From positions 16,177,254 to 16,241,253 of the forward strand of contig JAQFVV010006197.1 of the NCBI GenBank assembly GCA_028023455.1: a DNA stretch of 64,000 bases, written 5' to 3'. The DNA comes from Epiperipatus broadwayi. Its lineage: Eukaryota > Onychophora > Udeonychophora > Euonychophora > Peripatidae. A program made the translations under genes and the position numbers. A model generated the notes under the pieces. It was given only the letters and a program-made list of their open reading frames with translations. It did no database searches and was not told where the DNA came from. Below, piece by piece: positions 1 through 10,056 of this stretch (the first letter of the stretch is position 1; the number at the start of each line of letters is the position of its first letter).

Positions 1-1063
1 TCAAAGAATTTGATTTGGAGAGTTAAAAAACTAAAGTATTTTATCAACCAGTGATTAAAAACAAAATACTAACTTTTTTGTAGATAGTTATCAGCATAAG
101 AATTTGAATTGGTTTAAATATTTTTAGAAATAAAGGCTAATTTGAAAGCTGAGATACAAGACAACTTGAATGTGATGCTACTTTTATCATTTAAAAAAAA
201 AAAAAAAAATTTCATCAGGGTTATGTAAACAATATTAAACCATAGTAATTGTAAACAGTTATTCTGCTAAATTTCTAAAAACACTAGAGAAGTAAATACT
301 CTGAAAAAATGATAGTAAGATCAGAAGATCAATCTGCTTATTCTTTAATTTGCTGAATATGATGGTATGAATCTCAATTGTAATGCCAATTTTTTGTTTG
401 AATATATGAAGTAGATAAATAGCAAACTCCTTTAAAAGATGATCTCTAAGACATTTCAAAGAAGTACAATATTGATATCATTTCAATGAGAGAATACAGC
501 TATAAATTTACATTAAGTTGAATCTTGTTTAAAAAAAAAACTATACCCATGGACACTTGATTTCACAGATTATTTTGCATTTGCATTGTCTTGGCAAAAT
601 TTATCATTAATTCTTTTTCTAAAGTTATGATCATCATACTTGTTTGTGTGATTATTGTTAAATATATTTAGAAAATTTTAAATATATTTACTTTCAAATA
701 AAATATTTTGCAAGTAATTAATTTAAAAGAAAAAATTTTTATGGCAAAAAATATATACTAGTTTTTATAATTTTAATTTCTCTTTTTTTTAGTTTGTCAG
801 CAGCTTATTTTTTTCTTGGAACTTTTTTTAATAACCAGTTTACACTTATTTATTTTTAGTTAATCTGACAGATACTTATCAAGGTTATTCTCAATGGTGT
901 ATAACATTTCTGACAGAGAATAACAAAAATTTATTGCTTTTTTATTAATAATTGTTAAAGTTCTTTCAAGGTTATTTATTTTAAAGTGTCAAAAAGCTTA
1001 CATCATTTCAAAATAAAATAAACTACAGTTATAATTTCCTCAAAATTTATCATAAAATCAAAC
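1..1063. other. AT-rich intergenic sequence
   Basis: No gene or recognisable repeat seen. It consists of A/T-rich simple sequence with short poly(A) and poly(T) runs; the open frames are short and low-complexity. Confidence 0.6.
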
Positions 1064-1298
1064 ATTAGTACTAATAGTGTTTTTCTGCAGGTTTGTGATG
1101 ATGGTGTTTTAGCTGTATTTTTATATTGGACTATTTCCATCATCTAATATGTGTGTTGAATGTTTTTAGAAAAGTTTAATTTTAGTTAAATATTCCAAAT
1201 GCATTCAACTGTTAGTAATATCATAGCAAACAGGTTAGTATAATCACAGCAAACAAATGTTAGTAATATCACAGCAAACAGGTTAGTATATGCACAGT

Positions 1299-1332
1299 AT
1301 TTCGAGAGGTATTTTTCTCCCCTCTTCTTCAG
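1299..1332 (-). ncRNA. hammerhead-like motif, PLE1 left arm
   Basis: On the minus strand CTGAAGA (1332-1326) is followed by one extra A, then a six-pair stem GAGGGG/CCTCTC, then CGAAA. This matches the CUGANGA / stem II / GAAA order of a hammerhead ribozyme core. An extra A lies before stem II, and the residue expected at the cleavage site is G rather than A, C or U, so self-cleavage is doubtful. It is the mirror copy of the motif at 2307-2340. Confidence 0.5.
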
Positions 1333-1362
1333 GTGTTTCTGGCCTGACCAGTGACAGTACTA

Positions 1363-1448
1363 GCCTGGGATTCGAACCTGGGTCCTTAGATTCTTGATTA
1401 TTGAAATTTAAGGTAACGCTCTAACCAACTGAGCCACCTGCCAAAGGC
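1363..1448 (-). repeat. tRNA-like segment in PLE1 left arm
   Basis: The minus strand has an A-box-like GTGGCTCAGTTGGTTAGAGC and, about 45 nt on, a B-box GGTTCGAATCC, the internal Pol III promoter signals of tRNA genes. The middle is AT-rich and does not fold into a clean anticodon arm, so this is a tRNA-derived piece and not a tRNA gene. It recurs in the right arm with the same order relative to the hammerhead-like motif. Confidence 0.55.
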
Positions 1449-1473
1449 AGCAGTATGTAGTAATTTCATATAC

Positions 1474-1621
1474 TTATGTATGAGGTTCATCCTGATTTCT
1501 CCACTTTTTCCTCAGAGCAAAGTTGATTAGTGGTTTCCATACATTATGTATAGTCACACTAGGTTGGCTTATGGGATTTTTTGTCATTGTCATGTGAGCA
1601 GCTTCTTTAAATTTTCTTAGA
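1474..1621 (-). pseudogene. PLE GIY-YIG endonuclease C-terminal fragment
   Basis: The minus-strand reading frame encodes KFKEAAHMTMTKNPISQP, then VWKPLINFALRKKWRN, almost the same as the C-terminal end of the plus-strand copy at 1637-2146. Only the last ~45 residues are present, without the GIY-YIG catalytic motifs. The frame continues beyond 1621 into sequence antisense to the other copy, which is not real coding. Confidence 0.65.
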
Positions 1622-1636
1622 CAACAGAAAGAACCA

Positions 1637-2146
1637 TCAAGAGAAAAGACAATTATTGGTACTGTAGTGTATCCATACATTCCAAAAATAGCAGACAAAT
1701 TAAGAAAAATCTGCAATCAATATAACATCAGAACAGTTTTCCAGAGCCATACCACACTATGAGGAATTCTAACATCTACAAAACCTAAACTTGAAATGCT
1801 GCAAAGAAAAAACTGCATCTAAGAAATACCATGTGAATGTGGAAGAACATATATTGGTGAGAACAGCCGTCCCATTCAAAAGTGCTTGCAAGAACATAAA
1901 CTGATGATTAGAAGAGAGAAAACAGATGTGTCTAAAGTAGCAGACCATGTATGAACCAATGAACATACGTTCGATTGGGAAAATACAAAAATATTGGATA
2001 AAGAAGAAAAGGTACAAAGAAGAAAATTTAAAGAAGCTGCTCACATAATAATGGCAAAAAATCCTATAAGCCAACCTAATGTGACTATATATAATGTATG
2101 GAAACCACTAATCAACTTTGCTCTGAGGAAAAAGTGGAGAAATTAG
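1637..2146 (+). pseudogene. PLE reverse-transcriptase linker plus GIY-YIG endonuclease
   Basis: Reading frame on the plus strand, interrupted by three in-frame stops (near 1759, 1819 and 1950). It opens with VVYPYIPKIADKLRKI, typical of the region between RT and endonuclease in Penelope proteins. Next comes CECGRTYIGE (about 1831-1860), the Cys-x-Cys-Gly plus YIG motif of the PLE GIY-YIG nuclease, then RPIQKCLQEHK, matching the Arg/Glu-His block, and two further His residues. It ends at TAG 2144. The reverse transcriptase itself is missing because the copy is truncated at its 5' end. In intact elements this nuclease nicks the target DNA. Confidence 0.75.
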
Positions 2147-2189
2147 GAGGGACCTCATAGATAAGTATATGAAATTACTACATACTGTT

Positions 2190-2276
2190 GCCTTTGGCAG
2201 GATAGCTCAGTTGGTTAGAGCATTACCTTAAATTTCAATAATCAAGAATCTAAGGACCCAGGTTCGAATCCCATGC
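2190..2276 (+). repeat. tRNA-like segment in PLE1 right arm
   Basis: Mirror of the left-arm segment. An A-box-like GATAGCTCAGTTGGTTAGAG and a B-box GGTTCGAATCCC frame an AT-rich middle. It lies directly downstream of the dead endonuclease frame and upstream of the hammerhead-like motif. Confidence 0.55.
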
Positions 2277-2306
2277 TAGTACTGTCACTGGTCAGGCCAG
2301 CAACAC

Positions 2307-2340
2307 CTGAAGAAGAGGGGAGAAAAATACCTCTCGAAAC
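2307..2340 (+). ncRNA. hammerhead-like motif, PLE1 right arm
   Basis: CTGAAGA (2307-2313), one extra A, stem GAGGGG...CCTCTC (six pairs with one G-U), then GAAAC (2336-2340) and ATTGTG. The core letters fit CUGANGA...GAAA. The two-pair stem III AC/GT would place G at the cleavage position, which hammerheads do not cleave. Probably a decayed or variant ribozyme. Confidence 0.5.
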
Positions 2341-2558
2341 ATTGTGCATATACTAACCTGTTTGCTGTGATATTACTAACATTTGTTTGCTGTGATATTA
2401 CTAACAGTTGGTACATATACTAACCTGTTTGCTGTGATATTACTAACAGTTGAATGCATTTGGAATATTTAACTAAAATTAAACTTTTCTAAAGACATTC
2501 AACACACATATTAGATGATTGAAATAGTCCAATATAAAAATACAATTAGTACTAATAG

Positions 2559-2941
2559 TTTTAATACAAATAAATAAAACTTACACACCTGATAAAAATT
2601 TTGTCTAATTTTTAGCAACTTTTTTTTTTATAAATTTATATTTTTCATAGTGAATTAATTTATTGCATATTATTTATAAATTATCAAATTACATTATTTA
2701 CTGAAAATAAAACAAATGGACTAATCCCTAAGATTGTATAGTTAATATGAATTTATCTGTAAAGAATAAATAGTGCAAAAAAAATGCACATATTTGAAGT
2801 ACAGTAATTATTTAATTGATGTGATTAATAGTTACAATCTATACAAAAAAAAACCTAAGTTAATTATATATCTATATTTAGAGAATTGTGCCTTTCCATT
2901 GTTCCTTTATAATAATTTATAAAAATAATCCAATATATATA
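2559..2941. other. AT-rich spacer
   Basis: Nothing recognisable between PLE1 and the next foldback element. Confidence 0.5.
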
Positions 2942-3546
2942 TAATACACTAGATTAATACCTTAATATTGGTTTATTGAGTAAATGAAATACTCTCAATC
3001 CAAAGCACAAGATAAAACTTGGTAAGAAAAAAGAACCTGAAGCACTTTAAAAAAAAAACAAAACATGAAGATCTTAAATTGATTATATTACTTCTTTCAA
3101 GCTAAATTTCAAATTATTTAATATTATTTTAATTGACATTTGCAAAATTTTTCATTTTACAGCTCAGCAATATTAAATCAAATAATGAAATATGAAAATA
3201 TAAACTTTTCTCAGCAGTTAATATAATGTAATACCCTATATTAATACCCCAACACTGGTTTATTTCATTATTTGATTTAATAATGAGAAGCTGCAAATTA
3301 AAACATTTTGCAAATGTCAATTAAAATAATATAAAGTATTTGAAATACAGCTTTAAAGAAGTAAAATGATCAATTTAAGATCTTCATGCTTTCTTTTCAA
3401 AGCCCTTCAGTTTTGCCCTATGTAAATAAATTTAGAAGATAAGATAGTCCATTATTTTCTCTTAAAAAGTTTTACCATGTGCTTTGGATTGGAGAGTATT
3501 TCATTTACTTAATTTACCAGTTTTGGGACATTAATCTAATGTATTA
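2942..3546. mobile_element. MITE-like foldback element (one or two copies)
   Basis: The two ends are inverted repeats: TAATACACTAGATTAATACC at 2942 and its mirror ending in TCTAATGTATTA at 3546. Homology between the arms continues through aatccaaagcaca and gaagatcttaaattg. A third copy of the end, TAATACCCTATATTAATACC, starts at 3229 in the centre, so this may be two adjacent non-autonomous DNA transposons in opposite orientation sharing a junction near 3229-3233. No transposase coding is present. Confidence 0.6.
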
Positions 3547-3594
3547 CATATATAAATAGAGGGATATAAACTTAGTATTTTCAGTCTATATTCA

Positions 3595-3760
3595 TCCTCC
3601 ATTCCATCTCAAAACAATCAATACATGTGACCACACACATATGAAAAAGATAAATGATGCCCAATATACATATTTTGTGCAGAACCAGCAGTCATCAGTT
3701 GGACCAGATCATAATCTCCCGCACATATACACAATCAGTAATTGACTTATATTAAGATAG
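3595..3760 (-). repeat. SINE-like dispersed repeat, fragment
   Basis: The reverse complement of this stretch matches 62530-62690 through a chain of blocks: a tgattgtatatatgtg block, ctggaccaactgatga, gctggtt, atatgtatattgg and atttatctttttc. It is therefore a second diverged copy of the repeat annotated at 62345-62730. No coding potential. Confidence 0.6.
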
Positions 3761-3929
3761 CAATTTCTTTAACTTTAATTGGGAGGATTCAATCTTCTCA
3801 TCCTTCCAACAATTCAACTATCCATTTTATTGAAAAACCAATGATGGAATACTCAAAGCATATATATATATATTATAATTGAAATAATAAATTAACGGTT
3901 TACAAACTATTATAAACAATCCTTAAATC

Positions 3930-3974
3930 CGCAGAAGTACTTTTGGTTAATTTCTTAAACCTGCCTCAACTGCC
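3930..3974 (-). ncRNA. hammerhead-like motif, PLE2 left arm
   Basis: Minus strand: TTGAGGCA, stem GGTT...AACC, then AAAAGTACTTCTGC. Same layout as the right-arm copy, with GAAA changed to AAAA, so this copy is unlikely to be active. Confidence 0.4.
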
Positions 3975-4030
3975 ATTAAATTCAAAAACAAAAGCGGAAG
4001 CAAACGTCATCAATTCAAATTCCATGAACC

Positions 4031-4204
4031 TCATATTTTAATGTTAGCAGCTTGTCGATTTATTAAATGCATTTTATTCCTGTTTATAAAAATTGCCTCT
4101 TTAATTTTTCTTTTACTATGGTTTCTCTCTTCATGAAGAATTTTCACATTTTCAAAATCAAATTTAAATTTATATTTACATGTTTTTTCATGATGATTTT
4201 TGAA
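4031..4204 (-). pseudogene. PLE GIY-YIG endonuclease C-terminal fragment
   Basis: The minus-strand frame reads HHEKTCKYKFKFDFENVKIL, then ERNHSKRKIKEAIFINRNK, and ends at TGA (4033-4031). This is the same segment as in PLE3, where HNKSCQYGFKFDYKNMKIIQ is followed by CHNKRKIKEAM. The His-rich part fits the metal-binding C-terminal section of PLE endonucleases. The catalytic YIG motif is absent because of truncation. Confidence 0.7.
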
Positions 4205-4210
4205 TTTAAT

Positions 4211-4256
4211 GGCAGTTGAGGCAGGTTTAAGAAATTAACCGAAAGTACTTCTGCAG
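4211..4256 (+). ncRNA. hammerhead-like motif, PLE2 right arm
   Basis: Four-pair stem I (GCAG at 4212-4215 with CTGC at 4251-4254), then TTGAGGCA in place of CUGANGA, a stem II GGTT/AACC, intact GAAA (4240-4244 region), and a mini stem III A-G/C-U with loop TA ahead of the expected cleavage U. It departs from consensus at C3 and A9. The layout is the same as in PLE3 and the R satellite. Confidence 0.45.
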
Positions 4257-4325
4257 ATTTAAGGATTATTTGTAATAATTTGTAAACCGTTAAATTTATT
4301 ATTTCAATTATAATTACAATTTTGT

Positions 4326-5947
4326 TTTTAATTAATGGACATTTTATTTATTTTACATATATATATATATAATGACAGCAAATAGATCTCAACTGGCCAC
4401 ATATTGGTACATCACTTTATGTAACATTATATAATTTGGTAAACAAATATATGGACAAATTTAGGCCTGTATTATCTTTCTAGGCATACATCAGGCTATT
4501 ACTAGCCAAAATCATTTATCATCACAAATTTTATTTCTTTATATGGATACCATAATATTATTATTGACTAGTGCATGATAAAATATCCTTCATAGGCAAG
4601 AATATATTTCATATTCCAATTAAAAAAAAAAAGCAATAAACTCTAACTGATCAACACAATATCAGGATTAAAGTTATATTGAAGGGAGGGGGATAAAATT
4701 ATGCAATAAAAATAACAATATTTAATTAACAGATAAGTTACAAATTCATAAAAATTATGTACAATAAATGAATATTAAAACAAATATAAAATTTAAGTCA
4801 GTGCATAAATATAATACCTAGAGAATATCGAAAGCACTAAACTCAATTTAAAATTACATAAATACCAAGCTTTTCTTATCATAGGTACCCAAAGCTAGAA
4901 AATCAATTTATTATGAGAATAGCATAAAATGTTACTGAAATCAGCTGTTACTATTCAATTATATGAACTGAATTTAACATATATTTTTAACTTTGAATAT
5001 TTACTTGTATGACCATTTCCCAAATAATGAATTTTGTAATTTTAGTTTAACCTGTTCAAAAATCTCCAAATTTAATATGTTTTTTCTTATTGTATTTGAA
5101 ATGACTATCCTTTCAAGTGTTTATAAATGCATTCACATCAAATATTTCACAATAGAGTCGTTATAATAAAAGCTTCTACTGTGAATAAACTATATAACAA
5201 ACACGTTTTTCGCAAAATTAAGTTTTATACAAAATTGCCTGAAAGCATCTTTTTCATGTTTTGTAAAGTTTAAATTACAATTTTATTCCCTTATCTATTT
5301 GTATTTTTAACAATGAAAATATTTTACACATAATTTGCTACATATTTTTCAATTGTATACATAAAAATAAGCGTGAAAAGAAGAGCTAAAAAACTGATTA
5401 AAGTTGTCATGAAAAAAAAGAATTGACAATGAAAATCCATAAAACCGTGAATAAATGCAAATGTTATGATGAATACCATTAGCTCACATATGAAACATAC
5501 ATGCAAGATATGAAATCTGATTAACACTATCAAAAAACTAATAACTTCCAAATAAAAAAGTAAAACGATTTTTATTAATATATATTTGTTTTTGCTTTTA
5601 TAAAGTTTAAATTTATTTTTCAATAAAGTAGAAAAACTGTTAAAAAAGTTAACACAAAAAAAAAAATTTCCAAGGAAGAAAGTAGTAGTAAAATGGCTTT
5701 TTATTAATATAAGTTTGTTTATTCTAAATTACATTATGAATTAAAAAAACTGAGTTAAAACATAGTGTTAAGAAAAAAATAATTTCCAATCAAGAAAGTG
5801 ACAATTCTGAATACGATATGGTAAAATCATTAATTTATAAATTTTTATCAAGGTAAATTTAATCTGTGCTTTTAATAAAAAAAATGGTTTTAGTTTTCAT
5901 TAAATATGTAAAACAATATATATATAATTCAATATATCAACTTCTTT
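4326..5947. other. AT-rich intergenic sequence
   Basis: No supported gene. A weakly conserved ~125-bp direct duplication may be present around 5540-5810 (shared blocks such as tttttattaatata and atttccaa). A hydrophobic open frame at 5324-5623 on the minus strand is a product of T-rich sequence. Confidence 0.5.
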
Positions 5948-6195
5948 TTAAATCTTGTTTTTATGTGATTATTATAAAAAATATATAAATATACACTCAA
6001 TGTTTTGACTATTTAATATTATAGTCTTTATCAAGGAAACAGAAAAATAAAAATATATAACAATAAATATAAATATTCCAAACAATCTCCCCAAAATATA
6101 TAAATGCTCTTTACTTCAAACCCTTTCTATTTACAGCATTGGTGTATATTTATATATTTTTATAATAAACATATAAAAACAAGATTTAAAAGAAA
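5948..6195. mobile_element. small foldback element with hammerhead-like motif
   Basis: Inverted repeats at 5948-5999 and 6141-6195 (tttaaatcttgtttttat and its mirror, continuing through ataaatatacac). Just inside the left arm, on the minus strand, lies TTGATAA-A-GACTA with TAGTC, the same hammerhead-like block as in PLE3. No PLE coding remains, so it could be a minimal non-autonomous derivative of a PLE. Confidence 0.5.
5999..6036 (-). ncRNA. hammerhead-like motif in small foldback
   Basis: Minus strand TTGATAA, one extra A, five-pair stem GACTA/TAGTC around an AT loop, then AAAAC where GAAA is expected. Both C3 and G8 of the hammerhead core are changed (to U and A), which keeps their pairing, but G12 is lost. 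Confidence 0.4.
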
Positions 6196-8230
6196 ACTGT
6201 GTTGGTGATATTTTTATGTAAAGCAATTAATTATATATATATTTTTCCCATTTAAATAGTTATGTTGAGTTAAATGCTCTATGTTGTGGAGCTAAATACA
6301 TGTACTTCAATGTAAACTATAATGAATGGTTATATAATAAATAGCCTTCTGAAATCAATTACACTCATTGTAGCAGATCTTATTGCACTAGCAAAAAAAA
6401 ATTGAATATGACAAAAAAAAAAAAATTAGATAATCATTAAGAATAATTATTATTATTATTATTATTTAAACATTCAATGTAAGTAAAAATCATTTAAATA
6501 TTCCTTGTTAAAAATCTATTAGTTCCATAAAAAATACTGCCTGTTTTGTTACTATAAGCATAATCTTTTCTTTTTCTCCTTCTGGATTATATATAAATGT
6601 GGTAATTATTAATTAATTTAACTACACACTTTTGAAGAGTTTCTTTGATTAAATAAAGATTATCTTGAGCGCTAAATTAACAATAATAATTATCTTGAAA
6701 TAATGAACGAGAGATAGGGATTCATATGAGTATTTGCAGAATTATTATCTGATCTTGCAAGTAAACACATCTCTGTATATTCAAGTTATAGACATCAGAT
6801 ATTAATTTATTACAAATATTAACTTAGTTGAATGTATCTTAAAAGGCTTTCAGAACTTATGAGAATATGTTTATTTATCCCAAAGTTGATATGTAAATTA
6901 AATATTAGGTTGGACAATTAATCTGGAATATTAAATCAAATTATTATCCTGAAATTCTGTCATGGTGAATTAGGAAGATAAAAGTCAATCATATATTTCA
7001 GAGCCATTCTTCACAGAGAAATGATAATATTAGTTTGTTACTGTAGATAATGATGCCAAACTTGGAGAGTTTTTAGAAGCTGATACAGTTTTTGAGAAAG
7101 TGCCAATGAATATTTTCAGTAACTTGACATGAAAATGTCTTATTTACAAAATTAATGGGCCACATTAGACTTGTATTCTTACTACTTTTATTTTCAGCAG
7201 ACAGTTAAAAAGGAAGGTCGTAGCTTCTTCAAAAAAGTAAGCAAAGATTGATTACTATTTGCCATGTGTCACCCGTTTTTTTTTTTTCATTTTCCAAGAT
7301 GCCATTCTTAATTTAAATTTGCCTTTATTTTTGTTTTATCTATTTTAAAAAAATTGTCATAAACCATTAGTAGTAGAATAAAAAACAATTTAATGGGTCT
7401 TAACAGAAAAATTATGTAAAATATAATCTGGATTAATTAATTAAATTACTGTAAGACTTCTATAAGCAATAAAATAAAAATACCTGATTGAGAGTACGGG
7501 AAATTTATTGTTATTGCTAATTTCTAATTAGGTTCTATTTTTAATTAGCATAATATTCTGAATTTTATATATTGAAAGCACAGATTCAAAATAACAGGAT
7601 TATAAAATTTCTTTCATTTTTTAGAATTTAAATTACAATATTAAAAAGAAACATTAACATAGCCATATGATTTCACATATAAGCCAAGGTTGTAATAAAC
7701 TTCAGCCAACTTATGCTATAACTAAATCATTAATAGTATATATAAAATAAAAACTTACAAAATTTACATATCATTTGTCAAGAAGCTATATTGCTTCAAA
7801 ATATATATACAGAGATGTAGACAATGTTCATATATATACTTGTATATATTTATTTTTTAATACTAATAATATATTATATATATGATCATATTTATGAATA
7901 TAGATATCTAATAGTATGACAAATGCTATAATTATTAGAATATTATTTATAATGCAATATATTTATTTCCTAATTTGCAGATCTGCAACATATGTGCAAT
8001 GTAAGATTTATATATATATATTTCATTTCTTATAGCCACTTTTCAGTAAATTATATGACTATAATATTGTCAAAAAAATTATAAACTATTACTCACCCGA
8101 ATTATAGAATTATAAATAAATCTAAATAATAGATAACTTATTTGTATAATTTAATATCAAATCGATTTTTGTTCATTAATTAATTGTTTGTTTGATGATA
8201 GATAGTAATTATAAAATAGAAGTTAAGAGA
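6196..8230. other. AT-rich intergenic sequence
   Basis: No gene or dispersed repeat recognised. Contains TTA and TA microsatellite runs (about 6450 and 7850-8020) and a (TA)n/(TG)n tract just before the LINE at 8231. Confidence 0.5.
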
Positions 8231-8251
8231 ATGTATATATATATATATGTG

Positions 8252-8539
8252 TGTGTGTTGGTAGAAGATTTTTATCAAGAATTATATAGTAATAAAGAAC
8301 AAGTACCTCCTATATCTATTACATCTTCCGAATTGCCCAGAATTTTAAATGAAGAAGTGAGACATGCAATTAAATGTATGAAGAAAGGAAAGGCTCCAGG
8401 AAATGATGGAATTATAATTGATATATTAAAAGAAGCAGGTAAAGAAATAGAAACAATTTTAGCAAAGTTATATACCAAATGTCTAAAAGATAAAGATGTA
8501 GGAAGATTGGAAGAATGCAGTAATAATATTAATATTTAA
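8252..8539 (+). pseudogene. RTE reverse transcriptase, fingers segment
   Basis: Encodes EDFYQELYSNKE, then EVRHAIKCMKKGKAPGNDGI, the RT block 0/1 motif (A-I-K-x-M-K-x-G-K-A-P-G-x-D-G) of LINE reverse transcriptases. The frame is lost near 8510; the expected continuation (IILIFKKGDKEE, then YRLISLL) is found in another frame up to 8636. Confidence 0.8.
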
Positions 8540-8635
8540 AAAAGGTGATAAAGAAGAAATTACAGACTTATCAGCCTTTTATCAGTTTTATATAAAATTT
8601 TTACCAAGATAATTACAACTCATCTACAGAGAACA

Positions 8636-9352
8636 TTGGATTTCCACCAACCAAGAGAACAAGCTGGATTTAAAAGTGGTTTTAGTACAATAGATCATAT
8701 CCAGGTATTGAGAGAAGTCATAGAAAGGACAAATGAATATGAGTTGTCATTATGTTTTGGATTTGTAGATCATGAAAAAGCATTCGATTCTATACACATT
8801 TCTTCAGTGATTAAAGCATTGGATCATCAAAGTATAGATCCAGGATATTGTCATATTTTAAAGAATATTTATAAAAATGCAACAGCAACAATTAGATTAC
8901 ATAATGATACTGGAAAAATCAACATTGAGAAAGGTGTAAGACAAGGTGACTTCATATCTCCAAAACTTTTTACAGCAGTGCTGCAAGAAGTATTTTATGG
9001 ATTAAAATGGGAAACTAAAGGAGTGAAAGTAAATGGAGAGTATTTAAGTCATTTAGATTTTGCAGATGATGTAGTTGTTTTTGCAAATAATGCTTCAGAG
9101 CTGCAGGAAATGTTGCAGGAGTTAGCAGATAAAAGTAGAAAAGTAGGACTAAAGATAAAGGTTAAAAAGACTAAAGTAATGTTTAATCGATTTGCTCAAA
9201 ATATGAAAATAAAGATTGATTATGAAGAATTAGAAGAAGTTAACAGTTACAAATACCTTGGTCAGATTATTAATACAGAGATGGAAACATACTGGAGGAA
9301 ATTAATCATAGAATTAAACTTGGTTGGAGTGCTTTTGGTAGAAATAACTTGA
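8636..9352 (+). pseudogene. RTE reverse transcriptase, palm segment
   Basis: Continuous 238-codon frame holding the RT core: REQAGFKSGFSTIDHIQ (block 2), FGFVDHEKAFDSI (catalytic Asp of motif A), GVRQGDFISPKLF (motif B), HLDFADDVVVFA (motif C, F-A-D-D with both catalytic Asp), KVKKTKVMFN (motif D) and YKYLGQII. All catalytic residues survive although the rest of the element is frameshifted at both sides. The ATG here is internal and not a true start. Confidence 0.85.
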
Positions 9353-9404
9353 TACTAAAAGGAAATATGCCTATGTGTTTGAAAAGGATGGTTTTTAACA
9401 AATG

Positions 9405-9823
9405 TTTTACCAGTTCTTACATATGGATCTGAGACTTGGACACTTAATAGAAGAGCAATACAGAGACTTCAGACCACTTAAAGGAGTATGAAGAGATGTA
9501 TGTTGGGAGTAACAAGAAGAGATCGAAAACGCAATGTATGGGTAAGACAACAAACAGGTGTTACTGACCTTATTGAAAAAATTAAAAGATTGAAATGGAG
9601 TTGGGCTGGACATATTGCTAGAAGAGATGATAATAGATGGACAATTGAAATTTTAAACTGGATTCCAAGAGATTGTAAAAGACCCAGAAAGAGACCACAT
9701 GTGAGATGGATGAATGAAATAAGAAAATGTGCAGGGGTGTTGTGGAGAAGAGAAGCTAAAGATCGGAGAAGATGGATTAAACTTGGAGAGACCTTCATCC
9801 TGCAGTGGATTGATAATGGTTGA
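9405..9823 (+). pseudogene. RTE ORF2 C-terminal segment
   Basis: Starts with VLPVLTYGSETWTLN, the typical post-RT motif of RTE proteins, and continues through a stop at 9479 to MLGVTRRDRKRN, LKWSWAGHIARRDDNRW and WIPRDCKRPRKRPHVRW, and ends with LQWIDNG and TGA at 9821. The end lies 20 bp before the TGATG tail, as expected for a compact RTE 3' end. Confidence 0.8.
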
Positions 9824-9840
9824 TGATGATGATGTGTGTG

Positions 9841-10056
9841 AATTTACAACAAAAAAAATTCAATATTTTCTATTTTTTCATGAGTTTATTTGTAGTTATG
9901 ATCACTAGAGAATATATAAAGCTATAGAACATTTACTGTCATATGATAAATTTAAAAGGGGAATCTTGAGAAGGTTCACTTGTGAAAGAAAATCGATTTG
10001 ATGATTTTAAATTAAATTGTATACAAACGAGTTATCTATTATTTTGATTTATTAAT
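9841..10056. other. AT-rich spacer
   Basis: Nothing recognised. Confidence 0.4.

Larger units (their letters stand above)
1064..2558. mobile_element. Penelope-like element (PLE1), head-to-head palindrome
   Basis: Two 5'-truncated copies of one Penelope-like retroelement are joined head to head. Inverted arms lie at about 1116-1621 and 2023-2544, so both 3' ends point outward. The plus-strand copy codes for the linker after the reverse transcriptase and the GIY-YIG endonuclease; the minus-strand copy keeps only the last part of that endonuclease. Each arm then carries a tRNA-like segment, a hammerhead-like motif and short tandem repeats built on GTTAGTAATATCACAGCAAA. The 14-mer attagtactaatag flanks the insertion directly (1064-1077 and 2545-2558) and looks like a target-site duplication. 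Partial inverted copies are a known trait of PLE insertions. Stop codons show it is dead. Confidence 0.8.
3870..4325. mobile_element. Penelope-like element remnant (PLE2), inverted arms
   Basis: Inverted arms lie at about 3870-3995 and 4195-4325 and share tcttaaacctgcctcaactg, aatccttaaatc and the hammerhead-like block. Between them, on the minus strand, is the C-terminal part of a PLE GIY-YIG protein. As in PLE1 and PLE3, the 3' ends point outward; here the plus-strand copy is reduced to its 3' untranslated end. No clear target duplication is visible in the AT-rich flanks. Confidence 0.7.
8231..9840 (+). mobile_element. RTE-type LINE, 5'-truncated copy 1
   Basis: A 1.6-kb piece of an RTE-like non-LTR retrotransposon that starts inside the ORF after the endonuclease domain and runs to the 3' end. 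It closes with a short 3' UTR and a TGATGATGATGATG tail, the usual RTE type of end. Frameshifts near 8510, 9290 and 9400 and several stops show it is dead. A GTGTGTG run occurs on both sides (about 8248 and 9833) and might be part of a target duplication. The family is the same as the copy at 42250-44650. Confidence 0.85.

Noticed and set aside
1363-1448. A functional tRNA gene in the PLE1 arms
   Set aside because: A and B boxes are present but no anticodon arm or paired acceptor stem can be drawn, and the segment is duplicated as part of the element.
5324-5623. Hydrophobic 99-codon minus-strand frame that could pass as a membrane protein
   Set aside because: Composition is what T-rich noise gives in this genome (Phe/Ile/Leu/Tyr/Lys); no signal order, splice sites or recognisable motif.
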